Assembly (NCBI GenBank): GCA_013396995.1
Contig: VWZP01002263.1
Span: 127,960-191,959 of the forward strand
Origin: Dicaeum eximium
Lineage: Eukaryota; Chordata; Aves; Passeriformes; Dicaeidae
Reading direction: 5' to 3'
Length of the DNA: 64,000 bases
Shown here: piece after piece, positions 25,001-40,000 of the stretch
How the letters are laid out: each line of letters opens with the position of its first letter
Position numbering within the stretch: the stretch's first letter is position 1
The notes under the pieces: model-generated
Seen by the model: the letters and a program-made list of their open reading frames with translations, nothing else
Told to the model about the DNA's origin: nothing
The model's database searches: none
Made by a program: the position numbers and the translations under genes

Positions 25001-28000
25001 TGTATACTCTGGAAAGGCTTCAAAGTACACTCAGCAAGCAAATTTCAAAAATACAATGGCTGTACTTTAGCTGGTGTTCACCTAAAGTTTTACTGCAGTC
25101 TGATTGAGTCTGTGCCAAACCTGACATGTATAAGCTAATTATCATTTGCATATTATCCTTTGCCATTGTGATCCTTGTAAAGATTAAAAGATTTATTTAA
25201 ATATTGAAATCTGAGTCTTACAAACCTAAACAAGACATATGCTGACTCTGTGAGAGGATCAAATCTCTGTTCCCAGAGTTTTCTTTTACTTTTCAAGAGA
25301 GGACCCATCCATCACGAGGACAAGAAACCTAATCCATGATACTGATTTGGAAAGAGAGTTTCTGACAGTTTGTGGTTAATACTTTCTACAAATATATTAG
25401 AAGTAAACCTTCAACACTGCTAAAATCTAAGTTCATCACTTTAAAATGTCCTCTCCAGGTACTTCTGTATGTCGTGTAATATCAGAAAAAATATATACCA
25501 GAGACTCAAAGGAACATTATTACACACTGAAAAACTAGACATTCATTATAAATTATCCTTTGAGAGATGCAGGAGAAAATACTTTCCCATCAATTATTCT
25601 GCCATAATGTAGAAACAGTAGTTTATTCTATACCACGGTTTATGACATTGCTTTTGCCAACATGCAATCTGAACACTTTTCAGCACATTATGAACAGAAA
25701 CTAAAATTGGACCAATTTATTATCTTGTTCTTCCTGAAGGAGAAGGGTAAATAAGCTACATAGTTTTGCAATGCTTTGTGTTTTAGATGTACTTCAAGAT
25801 ACTCTTAGTTTTCAGTAGAGAAGATAAGATTGAAGAGGCACATACTAACTTGAATCAGAGTTTTCCAATGCTCCTTCTCAAGGACCATGCTTCTGGACTT
25901 CTGCATACTGTTCAAACAAATTGAATTTGGGAACCTCTGTCTCAATCAACAGCAGCTCAGGTGGGGTTTATGGAGATAAGAGAAATATGATATAATGTAG
26001 ATTTGGTGTTGGGAGCAGATTTTAGAAGATGAACTTAAAATCAAGCAGTTTGCTTAATTACGGGCATATGAGAATAAAAATTGAATAGGATACAAGAACT
26101 GTATAATTAAACAAAGCATATGGAAAACATAAAAAAATATGATAATATTTTTAGCAATGGATCCTTAGCTTAAACACTATTTTGCATTTTGCCTTCTGGC
26201 TTAAATCCATATCAAAAAATAAAAGAGGATTATGAAGAATAATTTAAAAGAACTACAAGAGAAGACTGAAAAAAACAAGAGAAACTACAAATAGCACGTT
26301 TAAGTGCTTTATTCTATTGATGTTACTGAGAATGAGAGACAAATTTCTTCCCTCCATTATCATCATCATCCTCCAGTGGCACCAGGAGGCCAATGCACTT
26401 GTAGGTACACACATCTGCAGGTAGTGACAGTTTCTACTCTCTTTAGATACATATTAATGCAACATACTTTGGCTCTGTGCCAGAGAACAAATAGTTCACC
26501 AAAGGAAACAAAGAGCTTGGAAGATTTTTTTAATTGTTAGACACATACATGTATAATAACAATGCACTGACAGGGCAAGCCTTACTGTTGGTGATGGTTC
26601 ACAGCATAAACTGATCACTCACTAGAGAAATTTCTCTCCTTTATCTATTTTACATAAAGTTCAGGTTCATTATGCCTTGGTTCTAGTATTTGGGGGTTTT
26701 TATGACCAGTTATTTATTATTAAAAAGTCAGACTGCATCAATTTTGCTCAGAGGCAGAGGGAAATAATACGTATATGTGAAATTTATGTCACTGTGTATT
26801 TGGAAAAGAAGGTGAAGATAGGATCTTAGAAAAAAGGTCTTCTGTTTCTCCCTTGTATCCTCTAATCCCATTTGAGTTAGGTGCTTACGTTTGGATCCCT
26901 ACAAGTAGGAAACATCTTTCAAGACTTTTCTCTTTCAATTTAATAAATCTCTTCTGCTGGTTTCTTTCTATTAAGTAACTGGAGACAGGTATTTAAACCA
27001 ATTGCTGCACAATGAGCCATGAGGAAAGGCAGCAGATGAGAGGGATGCTTACAGAAGTACACTGAGAAGATATTACCCAGTTCCCAGCTCTTATCTTTTG
27101 TGAGCAGAACAGAATTAGGGCAATATGACTTCCTAGCTGGTCTACTGACCCGTGAGAATAAAGGGAATAAAAATGCCACTGTGCGATAAAACAGGCAAGA
27201 CTTGCAAAGCAGTAACAGAATATGCATAATAGCTCAGAAAACATCCTTAGGAAAATAATTAAGTAACTTTATGCTTCGCTTTTTATTAGGAAAAAGATAA
27301 AGGGAGAGAACCACTAGCAGCTGTGTGGAACAGAGCTAGCTTTTCAGGAAAATACACAGGGCCAGATCTTTCCTCCTACTTCTTCACATGTTTTCTGCTC
27401 TTCAGGCCCATGGACACATGCCAGGAAAAATGAATTGGCAGAGGACCATATTATCTCTTCTGCACAGTTCCCATGTAGTGTCTCAGAGAAAGACCATGCA
27501 GCTAGGAGCTGGCTGGAAAAGCTGCCTGCCTGGGGAAAACTGTCCTTGACTCCCACAGTTCCCAGAGGATTATGTCAGATTTCACCAGGACCTCCCTCTC
27601 TTGTTGATCTGAGACAATCTGAAGAATTCTCTGAGATTTCCTTCTATAGATGAAAAGCTGGGGCTCATTCGAGCACTGAGGTTTTTCCACGGGGAAGTTT
27701 TGGCCAGAAGGATGAATGCTGATTTAAGGACAGCTCTCTTAAACCAAGCAGTACTGATGGGTCACTGATTGAATGCAATGTCAGTAAGTCTGCAGCTGCC
27801 TCAGAAATGTGGAAGAGGATTTGATCCCGGATAAATGAAACAAGGAGAGTATAAAGTCCTGGCTTGCTCCCATACAACCCACCCCATATTTGGAGTTTCC
27901 AGGCTCTTGGTACCCAGGAAGGAGGATTGATGTTAAAAGTAGCTGATTCCCCACTTTAATGTATTATGAACATAAAGCTATTGTCCAGTCTACTGATTTA

Positions 28001-31000
28001 CACAAGAATTATCAACCAGCCAACCTTCATTTCAGTTTCCTATTAAGTAATACAAACACTTCTCCTTCCCTGAAGTAGAAAAAAAGCCCATTCTGGAGTT
28101 CACATTGATGAAGTGCTTAGGCTGCCTCTCCAGTTGGGGTCTATGAGGCACACGGAAGGGTTACAGCCTTCATGTCCTCAGCCCCTCATCTCCTCAGGGC
28201 ATTTCCTCGTCCCTTCCATTAAGTGTCACTGGAGCCCTGTCCCCTCCTCCATCATTTCCTGCTCCCTCTGCTCTCCACGGCTCCTGCAGCAGGGCTCCGT
28301 AAGAAACTGTTCTGCATGAGCTCCCTCCCATATGGCCATGCACTAATCCCCCCTCCCACACACAGCCATGCAAAGAGGAGGAAACTATGGATGCGAAAGA
28401 GATGCTTCCCAGAGCAGCAGCGTCTGCTATCCACATTATGTCAGGCAATTAAAAGGTGTGAAAGAATCCTGCTGAACATTACTGCCGTTTTCTTCACTAT
28501 TCCTTGCAACATCTGCAGAGCTTCCAAGTATCCTGAATTTGCAAATAAAGATTTTTTTTTTAAGGGGACTCTTAGAAGTGGGAGATAGCTTGCAATCATC
28601 TTTCCCCTCCACTTACAATGTCAAGGTACTTTCCACAGGTTTTTTAATTATTAATTTTGCTCCCTTGTCTCTTCTGATGGATCAAAAGAAAAATCAACCC
28701 TGGAGCTCACTGAACAGTGAGAGAAGACTGCAAAAAACCAAAATCACTGACATTAAAATTTGTGAGAGTTTTTGAGAAAGCTCTGCTCCTGCCGATTTAC
28801 ATTGACGCTTTTCTTTTCAGTATGCAGAGAAAGGCTGTCAGGAAACAGACCATTTGTCAGGTCGGGCTGTCAGCCCAGCGACTCCCTGTGCCTGCGCAGG
28901 GATATCCTGGCATTACAGCCACTGTCACATCTCATTGCCTAATGCTCGCCCTGACGCCTGGCTGAGAGCGTGTTCCATCAGGTTCGCACTTGGGAAACAG
29001 CGAGCGCCCTTCGGTGCCACCCGCCCCACGGAGCTCACCAAGAGGAACAGCAATAGAATGGTTTCTCTAGGTGGCACATTTAGTGCCCTACAGCAGTCAC
29101 AAGGTATTAACACAGAGTTTTATGTTAAGCAGAAACTCAGCATCAGTGTAGCGCAAACATCCTTGAAATGTCAACAGGCATTTTAAAACTTATTTCTCAA
29201 AACCACTTAGTGATTCCTGTGAAAGAAAGCCACAGTCCAATTCAAACTTGGAAAAAATAACCTCCAAGCACATAAATAAACTCCTTTTGTTTACCCACAT
29301 CAGCAGCATGGCAGCATGATTTGGTGATTAAATGAGGCGAGCAACATTTTGACTCGAGAGGTCCTCGGTAGGAAATCTGAGGCTGGAGCCTCACCAGTGA
29401 CAGCAAGTCAGCCAAGGACTTGGGGCCTCAACTGGCTGTCAGGTGCCATCAGTTGTCGTCTTGCAGGTCACGGCCTCCCCTCCCAGGGCATCCTGTTCTC
29501 CAGAGCCTCGGTTGTAATACTGTGCAATAGGAGGAACAAAAGTGAGGATCAGAACCCAGCATTACTAAAACCCTTTAAGAACAAGCAAGAAACCTTGAGC
29601 TGAACTCAGCAGAAAGCAGCCAGATCTCAGAGGTCACGGGAACACCAGTTGTGCAGGTGAAGCCCTTTGAAAAAGCCAGTGTGCTGTTTTCAACACAGCT
29701 GTGTTCAGGCCTTTTATTCCCAGATCTCAAGCATCTCAGTGAGGTTGGTAACTGTGACAAACAGCTAATGCTTTTTTACTTAGGTCAAAAGTTTGGAAAT
29801 ACAGGCTTTAATATGATACTGAAGAGAGAAAGTACTTCAGTAAAAAGCATTCTAAGCAAAACAGAGGTGTGTGACTGCCTCTTTCACTGAACACAAAGAT
29901 ATATACTCTAAGCTTGTGGATTTTATGCATACATACAAACCAGTGTATGTACCTTTTTAATTGACTACCCATTTCTATACAACCCTCTGGGAAAGAAAAA
30001 TACAGAACCATTCAAACACACATTGAGAACAGGATCAGGAGTGATCAGGACATGAAGCATCTCTAATCAAGCAACAAAATCTTCACATTAGAGGAGAAGA
30101 TTGTCCAAGTTCCTCCAAGTGGGACAGGGAAAATGACAATTTTTAGGAAGTCAAAATCTATGGAATCTTAATGCAAAGAAATCTTCCTTCCCATTAACTC
30201 TTTCGGAAATTATCCATTTAATTTTCTCAGTAAGTTGTCTTTAATACAATTATTCTGATGAATACCCTTTGCACAAAAGGATTTCCCATAAGAAATTTGC
30301 TAGTGATAATTGTAACTTCTGTATTATTCAATACAGTAAAATAAGATAGTCAGTGAAGGTGGTTTAATCTAATCAATTTCATTTAAGTTTGGAACAAGGC
30401 ATTTGGCTAGTTATACATTATCTGCACCTTCACATAAGTAGCAGTTGATGATCTGTATTGAGGCACTTCTGGAAGACATGTGGACATACCCAGCTCCATT
30501 TGCAGGTCACTCTCTAAGCCACCATCATTTGGGGTTTTTTTTCCACTTTTAACTAGGGATTTCATGGTACAAATAAGGGAGGCAGACACTTCCATTTGAA
30601 ACATTCAAATGGAAGAATTATCCATGACAATGTATAATGTTTGTCAGAAAATAAATGCAAATAGTACTTGGACTCAAAACAACAAAACTGTCTCACAGAT
30701 CATGCATCATGGTGTTAACCCAATTTATTTCCCAATTCCATAAATGTTGCATTTTTGACCTTGTTAAAGAGACCATCAGATTTAGAGGGTCTCCAAACTG
30801 ATGCAACTGCATTTCACTGGGCAACCCATCGAGCTGTCCCTTCAGTGTCACTTTACTCTCTGCTCAGAGGAGCATCGAGGAAGAATTTTCCCCCTCTGAA
30901 TCCCTTGGCATTGCAGAGGGGTTGGCATTGCTGCTGAGCAAAATCTGAGCACACAAAATCCAGTGGCAGCTCGGTGTGCTTGTCTAGACACGCATGACCC

Positions 31001-34000
31001 AGCCTTGCCACGTTGTCCCATCTATCCCCACCCAACAGACAGGCCTCTCTCAATGATTACTTGATTCTTCATGTCCCAGACAGCAGATGGGACCCAAGGA
31101 GGAAATGAAAACTGTTTTAGCTGCAGTGTCCCCAGGGCATCTGCAAATGCAGCAGTGCTCCAGCCATGCCCTTTCCTGTGTCGGAGAAATGAGGGTAATT
31201 CCCAGCTGTCCACACAGCTGTACCCTTTCCAGAGCTCCCCTGACACACAGGAAATCCTTCTGCAGCCAAACAGCTTTACAACTGCTGGGCTTTATCCTGT
31301 GGTACTCGAGGGTCTTGGGGCAGGATTGGTACTGCCAAACTCCATTTCCCACCCGGCACCTTCGCAGTGGTTGCAGTGGAAGTGAAACCACCTCTACGGG
31401 CTGCGAAGGAATCGCAGCTGGGATGTCTGCCATGGTCTGGGCAGCAGCGTGACTTAGGGCTGATAGAGGAACTGCCCAGGCCTGCCCTAAAATGCTGTGC
31501 TGGTGTGCAAGAGCTCCAACACAGCTTTATTCCCAAGGAGTAAACACTGAGCTTTGGAGGCATGGCCAGGCTCCCAAGCAGGCCCAGACCTGTCCTGGGC
31601 TGGGGATGCACCCAGCTACAGGATGGATGTGGCCATTACACTGCCAAAACCGTGCAAAAACACCTGGCAACCCCTGGCTTCTTATTCCAGCGTTACCAGA
31701 AAGAAAGGAGATAGTACATGACATTGATGGCTTTTGAAGCTTTTGTTTTGTGAAGTTATAAAATTTTCTGACATTTTCACAAAATGGTCAGGAAAGAGGA
31801 ATATAAATATTCTCAAGTCATACAACAGTAAAGACCAACACTCCTTGCAGTTTTGCCACAGAAACTCACAGCCAATGTCTTTTGCCCTTGCCTACTCTGA
31901 TTGCTAACACAGCCAGCAGTTCAAATTTGCAAGGAATTTGCTTCTGGTCTTCTCTTCCAGACTCTGAGCACTCATGTGGGTTACTATGCTTCATCTGGCT
32001 CAGGTTTCACAGACACCTGACTCCTAAGGATTTCCAAGGATCCACTCAGTTCTTGCAGAATCCACACAACTGGGACTACACCATATTTAACTTAGAAGGA
32101 AGGGCAGAGTAGATTTTCTATTATGTGGGTCACTCCTCTGAGTTTTTCAGTTTGGTTTAATCCAGATTTCAATGCTTATTATAGAGGAAAGTACAATCAT
32201 GAATAATAGGAATAAGTTTCTTTGTTTCTTCTGTATTTTTAAATCCAAATAAAAGCTTCACAAAGTTCTGATTCACACAGCTGGAATCTATAAAACCAGA
32301 AAAACATCAAAGCACCTCTAACCTGATCCAAAAGTGGTGTTCCCTGTCCATGACAGCTTGGCCCAAAAATCATGATGGGTGTCAGGTCTTCTGGCTTCTG
32401 AGAGCAACAATCTCTCTTAGAAGCACACGGATTTCTTAACTGCACACTCTTTTTTGAAAATAAAATAGGTTTTAAACAAAAGATAGATGAAACACAGCAA
32501 CAAAGAGAATCAGAACACAGTAAGATTAGGCCTTCAGATGACCTTAAACCTGCATGGTAACACAAGGGCTTTGACCCAGCTGTATGGTGTTAGCCCTTTT
32601 CTAACTCTGCTATGCAGCTGCAATTACAAATAGCCTTAGAGGATGTGCTGATGCTCAAGGGAAAAAATGGGGTTTTTGAGTTGCAGAAAAGGATATTTGC
32701 TTGGCTAGTTCTGTATTTGCCATGAACTCTGATCTGGACCCGTTGCTTACAGGAGATAAAAATAATTACAGATAAAAGCTGCATAACCCAAAAGGTCTCT
32801 GTTTCTACAGAGAAATTATCAGCTCACTAATTTGAAGTCAACCATTTGTCTTAATTATTTCCTGGATTTTTTAGATTTTAAAACATGTGAACAGAGCATG
32901 TTTGTTTATCAAACCTGAGGTACTGCCAGCAGTCACCACCAAAATACAAGATGTCTAAACTGCCAGCTACATGCCCTCTATGTGACAGAGAGAAGTCTGA
33001 CACCTCAAAAATATCACAGGACAGAGAATTTGATAAAATGGGTTATCTGAAAGTAATGAGACTTTAAAATGGATAATTTTCTCATCCACTTTTCTCATTT
33101 ATACAAGGTATTGTAAATTCAAACACACATTCACATTCCTTTACACATTCATATCTTACAACTTAATGAACAGGTTAAAGTTTGGAATGTTCAAAGTACC
33201 ACGTACAATGTCACATTTCCTGTTGGCTCTGATCCTGCCACAGACAGACTCAGGACAAACTGCTGCTGTGGTGGCAAGCTAGACAACCAAAAATATCTAA
33301 CGAGAACCAAGAGAAAGACAGTGTATCTGGCTAAAAACACATAGCAGTGCATGCAGGCAGAATGTAAGGGTAGCTCAAGAGAGGGAGAAGATCTTCTTTG
33401 CAATGGAACTCACAAAAAATTGGTCACACGTGGAAAAGGAGCAGTACAAGGGGTTCAGTGTCAGGCCTGCCAACAGCCAGCAATGTGCAGTAATACACTG
33501 CACTCACTACAAATTGGAAAGGAATTTAAGTCCAAAACAAATACATTCAGAATGTCTTCTATTTATAATAAAAAAGCATTTTTCCTGGGTATCCTAAAGT
33601 GCTTACAAATTAAAAGAGTAAGACAAAAAAAAAAAGAAAATAAAGTTTTATAACTATGTAAAGGAATAAACAGGAATTAACTGAAATCCGAAATGCAGCT
33701 ACTGCAATGAAATGCAGAGTAATTGTATCAAGAGTATAAAATTTTACAGGGGGTCTACTTTAAAACAAAAGAAACCCTAATACTCTTTGAAATGTGAGCA
33801 TGTGGCAAGCCATGCTCTCAAGAGCAAAGGTAACTCCCCAGGATTTTAAGAGCAGAACAAACTCCCATATGTGCTCAGGTTAAAAGCACTCCCCAGATAA
33901 AGATGATCAAATTGGTATACAAACCTGCCTGCAGAATAGGATGCACAAGATAATCCAAAGGAATTTGATTAAGTGCTTAAGAGCCTACAATGAATTCAGG

Positions 34001-37000
34001 AAGTAAAATACCACATTATTACAGGTACCAGTGTATTTATGTATTATGTAAACACTGCTGGCACTGAAAGTTAACCTAAGAAGTGAGGTTGACCAAATGC
34101 TAAAATGAGACTTTATTAAGAAAATACCGATATTACCCAGATGAATTAATGGTTTGGTTCCTGTAATAAAACATATAAATAATGTTCATTGTTTCACTGC
34201 AATAAAACTAGCCAATGTATGGGTACTACTTCACAGAGCCAGGTGGGAACGCTGATATTTCTGGATAAAGAGTGATTCCGGTACATCCTTCTCAACAGAG
34301 AAGCTGTAAAAGTTGCACTCACAACTCACTTTCTAGATGCTTAAAAAAAGGCATATCAGAATCAGAAATTTTATACAAAAGCACTGAAATAACAGCATGG
34401 TTTAAAAAAAAGAAAGCAACCCTAAGATCTCTATCATTGTAAACACTCATGTGCTGGGATCCATCCAGCAGGAATCCTGCCCACCAGCTTTATGTAAAAC
34501 TGAGGCTTCTGTAATGTAGAACACTTCCTGCTGCTCAGAACTGAGGCTGGAAAAGAACATTTCAGCTGTGGAAATACAGCAGCTTCTAACACCTTCTAAT
34601 CCCCCACTGAAAACCCAAAGTTGCAGGACAAAATGGGGGTTTTTAGAAATATGACTTAGAATATATCTCCTGAAACACAATGTGATACCATGAGCTCAAA
34701 TGTAAAACATAAAGTGACCCAAGCTTATCAGTGCTGGGGAAGGTTACTCCTGATGCAGTTATGGATTGCACTGCTTTAGGTGATGGGATAGAGGGCAAAA
34801 TCCTCTATGATATGCTCTTCTACCCCAGGAAAACTGTCCCCTGGCCTAGAAAGGAAAGATGATAGGACTTGGCCTACCTTCTAAGCCTGCTCTGTCTCCA
34901 CACCTATTTGCATTTGAGCTCTCTAGTTACAGTCACTGTGCCATCCTTTTTTACGTAGAGTGAAAACTTACTACATCAATACCACTCCCAACACCAGCCA
35001 TGTTTGGAGAAATATTCACCCCGCACACACCTGAACACATACAAGCTTCACACTGCTGAGGTGGTGTGGGATTGAGGAAAGAAAAGTGACTTGTCAACAC
35101 CTGAGGTGCATAAAAACAAATCCAACTGATCAGAAGATGAGTCTACTGTGTCCTGTGAGGTGCTCCCAATTTTCCAGAGATGGATGTGCTGCTCGTGCAG
35201 AGATGAATGCACACTGGGGAGGGCATGTGGCTCCTGTTTTGGTAATAAGTGGTTTGGTAACACATGGTTTGACCACAACAGCCCCACTGGCACAGAGCAC
35301 TAAAGGAACAGTTGCAGAGGTCTTCAAGCTATCCAGGAAAAAAAAAATAGCACATAAAGCAGAGCAATTAATTGGCTGCTATATCCATATTGTACTGCTG
35401 TATACTGCAAAATAATTGAGTGGTATGATTTAAGCATATTTAATTTGAAAAGCAGTCTTTCCTTAGCTAGAATTGTAATATATTTTTACAAATTGAAGCT
35501 TTCCTTTTTAACATGATCGCTCTTGAGAGATGCCGAACGTGCACACCCCAATGTCACAGCTCAGCTTCGCATTTTAAATAGCACTCTTAGATAAAAACAA
35601 TATAAATGCTCTGTTGAAAGCAATTTTGAATACCCACGATTCACACTGCCAGCCTGAAGGGAGATGGGGGCATTAAAAACTAAAAGAGAGAGAACTATTT
35701 CAGAGCTAATGAAAGCTGCAGCAGAACGGACACGGAGCACAGCACTCCAACCCTTCTCAGAGCTGTATCTCTCCCAGCCTTTACAAGTGGGTATCAGCTC
35801 AAGCTCTCCATAGCACTACTACACCCTTGTTGTGTCACAGAGAGGAGTGAGTATTGCTCACATATTTTTTTTCAGAGAAATAAATTTTAAGAAATAGTGT
35901 TTTAAGACACTGGCTTGGGAAAATGACTCAGAAATGACACCATCCATGGCAGAACACAGCCCTGTGGAACTACAAACTTTCTGAGCCAAAAGGAGAAAAT
36001 GAAGATGACTCTCGAAATCCTCACAGAGAGACTCCTAGCACAGGAGCACACAGACCACTGTGAGTGCTTGGGGAGATCATCAGCAACCTGTCAGGCCTGG
36101 AGCAATCCTGTGTGAGAAACCTCATCAGTTACGAGCACCTACTTGTGCTGCACAGCCAGGAGGGAAAGCATTTTCTTCTTGCTAAAAATATTTCCTTCCC
36201 CTCTTCAAAATGACAAAAGTATAACTGTGCCTGACCTATTTTTCGTCCTTATTCATTCTGTGGAAGTCCTGCAAAATTGACACCTAATTTCCAGGTGCTG
36301 TTGCTTAGCTTCCTAAATTATTAATGAGTGTAATAATTATCCCTTTTCATCATCACCTGGGACAGGGAATATGTGCAAAGATTACAATCACATCAGCACC
36401 CTCACATCTGAGCATTTTTATGGTATTGGACAATCCCTCCACCAGTTTCAATCCATAAGCTGTATGACACTTGCATTTGATACCATGGCCTAATGATGCA
36501 TTATGTTATATACAGGGGAAATAGGGACCAAAATCAGGGATGTCTCACTCCTTTAATGTGTTCAAGAGTGGTGCCAGCTGGAGCCAGAAGCCGTCAGGAG
36601 TGGGGGAGCACCAGGTGTGCTGATTCTGACATGAGTTTACACAGAGAAAGTAAAGAGGAGAGAGGAGGTGGGACTGGTAATGGGGTCTGACAGGGAGCTA
36701 CTAACTGACAGGAAAACTTCAGACATCTTGAAAATGTCCAGAAGTATTTCAAAAGTGAAAACAAGGGATGTTTCCACAGCTGTACCTGTACCTGCAGAGC
36801 TGTGTCAGCTCTTATTAGAATGTGGCCAACAGGGAGAGCTTTTCTGCTGGATTAGCTGTCCAGTCTCCCGAGGCCAATGACAGACATCCTCATGCAGCAC
36901 TTCTGGCTGAGCTGGCTCAAGATGTTCTGCTTCACAGGTGCCCATCTGCACCTGCCAGCTGGGAGCTACCCCCAGAAACCTGGGAGCACTCTCACACTTT

Positions 37001-40000
37001 GGACAAAGCTGGAAGACTGAGCTGTAACCACTTTCATCAGCACTTTAAATCTCACTTGGGGTGGGGCAGGGCACAGTCTTTGCTGCTGGCCCATAAAGGA
37101 GACTGCAGCCTCCAGCAGAGCAGTGACAAGTACAAGAGGAGAACAAGGTCTTCACTGCTCACAGCTGTTTGCTATGGGAATGTCTTCCATGGTCACACCT
37201 GTTGGAAATGTGTCTTTTCATGGCCTGAACAAAACCGAGGTAACAAAAGCACAGCTGGTCACCAGTGGTAGATCTACACCTCCACCTTTTCTTGGCACAG
37301 TTGACCCTCACAGGACTAGAGCTTGGAGCCACACTCCCAGCTGGATTCCGCTCTACCCACAGGAGAGGTTTTGCTCTCAAAGGATGTAGGCATGGAGACG
37401 TTCAGCCACGGTAGCTAAATTCAACAGGGATCATGAAACGGAACTCCTGACCAGAAGGATACACACTTCGGGAAGCTGCTCCTCAAGGAGAAACAGCCGC
37501 CGTGCCACCTCGGCTGGGCCCCGGGCACCCTCCAGGACAGGGCAGAAGGCTCTTCAATAGTCCCCAACACGTGGGCAGCCGTCAGGAGATCAGGCTCTGC
37601 TCCGAGCCAGCTGTGGGAAAAGAGCACTTCAGAGGAGGAATCTGAGAGATAAGCGGAGTCTGGTTGCAGGTGGAAAACAGGGAACTGGAGCCCGAGTGAG
37701 CAGGACGGGACAAAGAACAAATAACGAGCACCAAGTGATCTGAACAACCACATTCTCCCTCCCGCTGCTCTGCCCATCTGCTTGGAATTTGTTTTCAAAA
37801 CAAGTCCTATTTTCCCTACGCCTGCCCAGATCCAAGCTCCCATCTTGTCCTTTATGGATCCGGTGCTGTCACTCAAAATCATTTCGAGCAGAAAAACTGA
37901 ATTGAGAAACAAAGAAAACTTATTGTTTAACATACACATTCTTCACCCCGATAAGTTCCTCTCAGCTGTGTTTTCCCTTCACTTATTCAGGTCAGAGCTT
38001 TTATTACAGGCACTCGGAGACAACGATGATTTCACATGACTGACTGCGCTACAAATTCATCCCAAGTCCTCTCTGACGTGAAGATCCAAACAAGTGCACC
38101 CTGTTGGAGCACCCTCAGCCCCCGAACTGCATTCCCTGAGTGGAACGAGGTCACCGGGATAATGAGCGCTCCGAAGGGGCTGCGAGCAGCCCGAAGCGCG
38201 GCTTTTCTCCGCAAACGCCAAGCTACGGAAGGAGCAGCACGAACCAGAAGGGCTTCAGCTCCACCCTGTGGTCACCAGCAGCTTCCCAAACCATTCCTGT
38301 GCCCGGCTCTGGGACCAGGGAGGGACACCACGCCGGATTTCTAAGCCTCTGCATGGGCACTGCTGTCTTACAGCTTGAGCCGTTCCAGGGCACAGTGGCG
38401 TTTCTCTTGCGGTCTGTGCCTTCATCAACTGGGGCTTAATCGTTACTCGAGATTAGATGCACCAGCCATCACCATCCTCTTTGGGATTTGTGAATTTTGG
38501 GCTTAGCACCACAACCTCGTCTCTCCCTGCAGTGATTTTGGGAGCGATTAGGATGTAAAACTTCTCTTTTCTAACTCCTGTTCCTGCCTTTTAACCACTT
38601 TTCATATTTCTCTGATGAGACACTGCTTGCTGATATAACTCTTGCAAATAACTTTTAGAATTGGGGATGATTTTAATGAATGCTTTTCTTGCCCAAGTTT
38701 TCAAGAAGGGAATGGCTCTCTAAATGCAGTTGCAATTTTAACATCAGGAAGCTTGAGAAATTCAAAGCTAGCTTCAGCTCTATTGGTTGGCCAATAATTA
38801 AATAGTTCATGTCTGACCTAATTAATGCTCAAATACACATCAGCAACTCTCAGGCTCTAAGGCACAAATTTGTGACGAGTGAGGTTCAGGCAAATACCCG
38901 TCTCTTCAGTCAGCACAAAACCCCCTCAGTATCCCTGTCATGCAGGATGCTTTGGGGTAGCACTGAAATGCCTCTCTGTGACTCTGGGGAGCAGGTTCTG
39001 GATTAGACAGACTCAAGTCCTGTGTAAAATGTTAGAGCCCTTTATTCTAATTCTCATCACTGCTCTGGTCCTTCCTACCTGCCCCAGATGCTCTTTCTCA
39101 ACTTTTCAGAAGGTGTGTCACATTTTTACCTCTTTATTACCCCCATATCAGTATCTTTACTGTGGTTCTATTTACATTTCAAAGCATTGAGCCTGTAGCA
39201 TTTGTCTGTGAGTTTTGAGATTCTAATTAGATGCAGTGCCTTGTTTTTAGCTAAATACTCAAAAGCATATACAAAAGCTGAAATACATTTTAACCAATGT
39301 GTGCTGCATGTAAGCAAAGCTGTGGGTTTTTCCAGTCTGAAAAGCTTCCAAACCTATTCACTTCAAGCATTCCCTTGTGGGCTCTCTCTCACCTACATAG
39401 AGAGGCCCATATTTATTTTCATTTTAATAATATTTTCACCACAAAACTGGTTTGATATGTTTAGCTATCAAACTATATCACATTCATCAATTAAGGCTTG
39501 GAAATGATACACAAACAACATGAGAAAAAAAAAATGCAGTCATCTTTCCTTCTCCCACGCAAAATCCAACTTGTAAAACCAGAATTTCACGGCATTTTAT
39601 AGCAGCTATTTAATTTTTCAGCTCATCCCAGATCAAACCAGTTTTATATGCAGCAACAACATGTACAATGCGTGGAGTAAAGCACTGCAATGGTTTCACA
39701 TGCAGGAGAAAGGGAAGTAGCCAATGCATGGAGGCTCTGGTACACACCTACCACTGCCAGTCTGGGAGTGAAGAGGGAGGAAGGTGAAGAAAAGGTGGCT
39801 GCTTCTGTTCTATATGAATTCAGCAGGCATTTTGTCATCAAACCCCTCAAAATCTGACCCCTTGTTAGCACAAATGCAATGCCAAGGGAGGTTGTGAGCC
39901 CTCTGCTTTGAAATAACCCTCCCTCCATCTGAGCCCATCTCCCTAACTTTCGGGTAGTGCTGTTGGTGGTTTAGGAGATTCTTGTCAACTGAAAGTATTT

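Noticed and set aside
31050..31611. Cluster of overlapping frames on both strands near 31 kb
   Set aside because: Open in several frames at once, with no splice-supported structure and no recognised protein; moderate GC explains the lack of stops.
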